Source of the DNA: Nitrospirota bacterium
Lineage (GTDB): Bacteria > Nitrospirota > Thermodesulfovibrionia > Thermodesulfovibrionales > UBA1546
Length of the DNA: 40,760 bases
Reading direction: 5' to 3'
Assembly (NCBI GenBank): GCA_021824065.1
Contig: JAKALU010000009.1
Span: 1-40,760, forward strand
The number at the start of each line of letters is the position of its first letter. Position 1 is the first letter of the stretch. Under the pieces are notes generated by a model. That model had not been told where the DNA came from. It saw only the letters and a list, made by a program, of their open reading frames with translations, and ran no database searches. The translations under genes were made by a program, and so were the position numbers. Of this stretch, positions 40,435 through 40,760 are shown one piece after another.

Positions 40435-40760
40435 TTAAGGTTTTATTTTATGCAACAGGGTCTCTATCATCCTGTTAAAGTTCTCGTCTTTTGATCTTTT
40501 GTCTTCTATCTGCTTACAGGCATAAATAACAGTTGCATGATCTTTGCCACCCATGTTTTTACCGATATCGCTCAGCGAACCTCCTGTAAGTTGTTTGCTC
40601 AAATACATTGCTATCTGCCGTGGCAAAGCTACCTCTTTTGTCCTTTTTCGCGCTTTTATGTCCTGCATTTTCAAGCCAAAGTATTCACAGACTGTCTTCT
40701 GTATATACTCCACTGTTATTGGCTTTTCTTCATCCTGAATAAAATCCTTCATAACATTTT
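40435..40760 (-). CDS. dnaA: chromosomal replication initiator DnaA, C-terminal part (truncated by window edge)
   Basis: ALPRQIAMYLSKQLTGGSLSDIGKNMGGKDHATVIYACKQIED, the DnaA domain IV signature. Confidence 0.96.
   Translation of the reverse strand, partial: NVMKDFIQDEEKPITVEYIQKTVCEYFGLKMQDIKARKRTKEVALPRQIAMYLSKQLTGGSLSDIGKNMGGKDHATVIYACKQIEDKRSKDENFNRMIETLLHKIKP

Overview
This 40.8-kb window looks like a chromosomal segment of an uncultured Nitrospirota-like bacterium; the taxonomy is inferred from gene content only. It is mostly housekeeping: rpmB/dciA, infB-rbfA-nrnA, radC, purH-purD-purE-DUF89, a transaldolase, an Fe-S oxidoreductase with larE, rng with a radical SAM/DUF2344 protein, hemA-ccsA, topA-dprA, argG, and gyrB-dnaN-dnaA (dnaA cut by the right edge). 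The left end (about 1-4.5 kb) is accessory: a possible C39/papain-like protein, a KAP-family P-loop NTPase behind a perfect-consensus sigma70 promoter, and a Phd/ParE toxin-antitoxin pair. A second TA pair lies near 22.7-23.2 kb. The most notable non-coding signal is a family of three ~130-nt intergenic elements (10812-10939, 16305-16436, 18541-18676). They share conserved core motifs, including an identical 16-mer CGAGAATGAGCGAAAA, inside a long terminal stem whose sequence differs between copies while pairing is kept. Internal helices also covary and G-U wobbles fit one strand, which suggests an undescribed structured RNA or folded-ssDNA element. A second pattern is a set of degenerate 6-9-nt periodic repeats, often as facing inverted arms, in intergenic spacers and in-frame inside conserved genes (nrnA, DUF2344 protein, coaE fusion, mobB-like, topA, argG 3' end). 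Protein-level highlights are a CoaE-riboflavin kinase fusion, a bacterial Clp1/Grc3-like kinase, a stand-alone PurH IMP-cyclohydrolase domain, and a DUF89 gene overlapping purE. All calls come from reading sequence and the ORF track; no searches were run.
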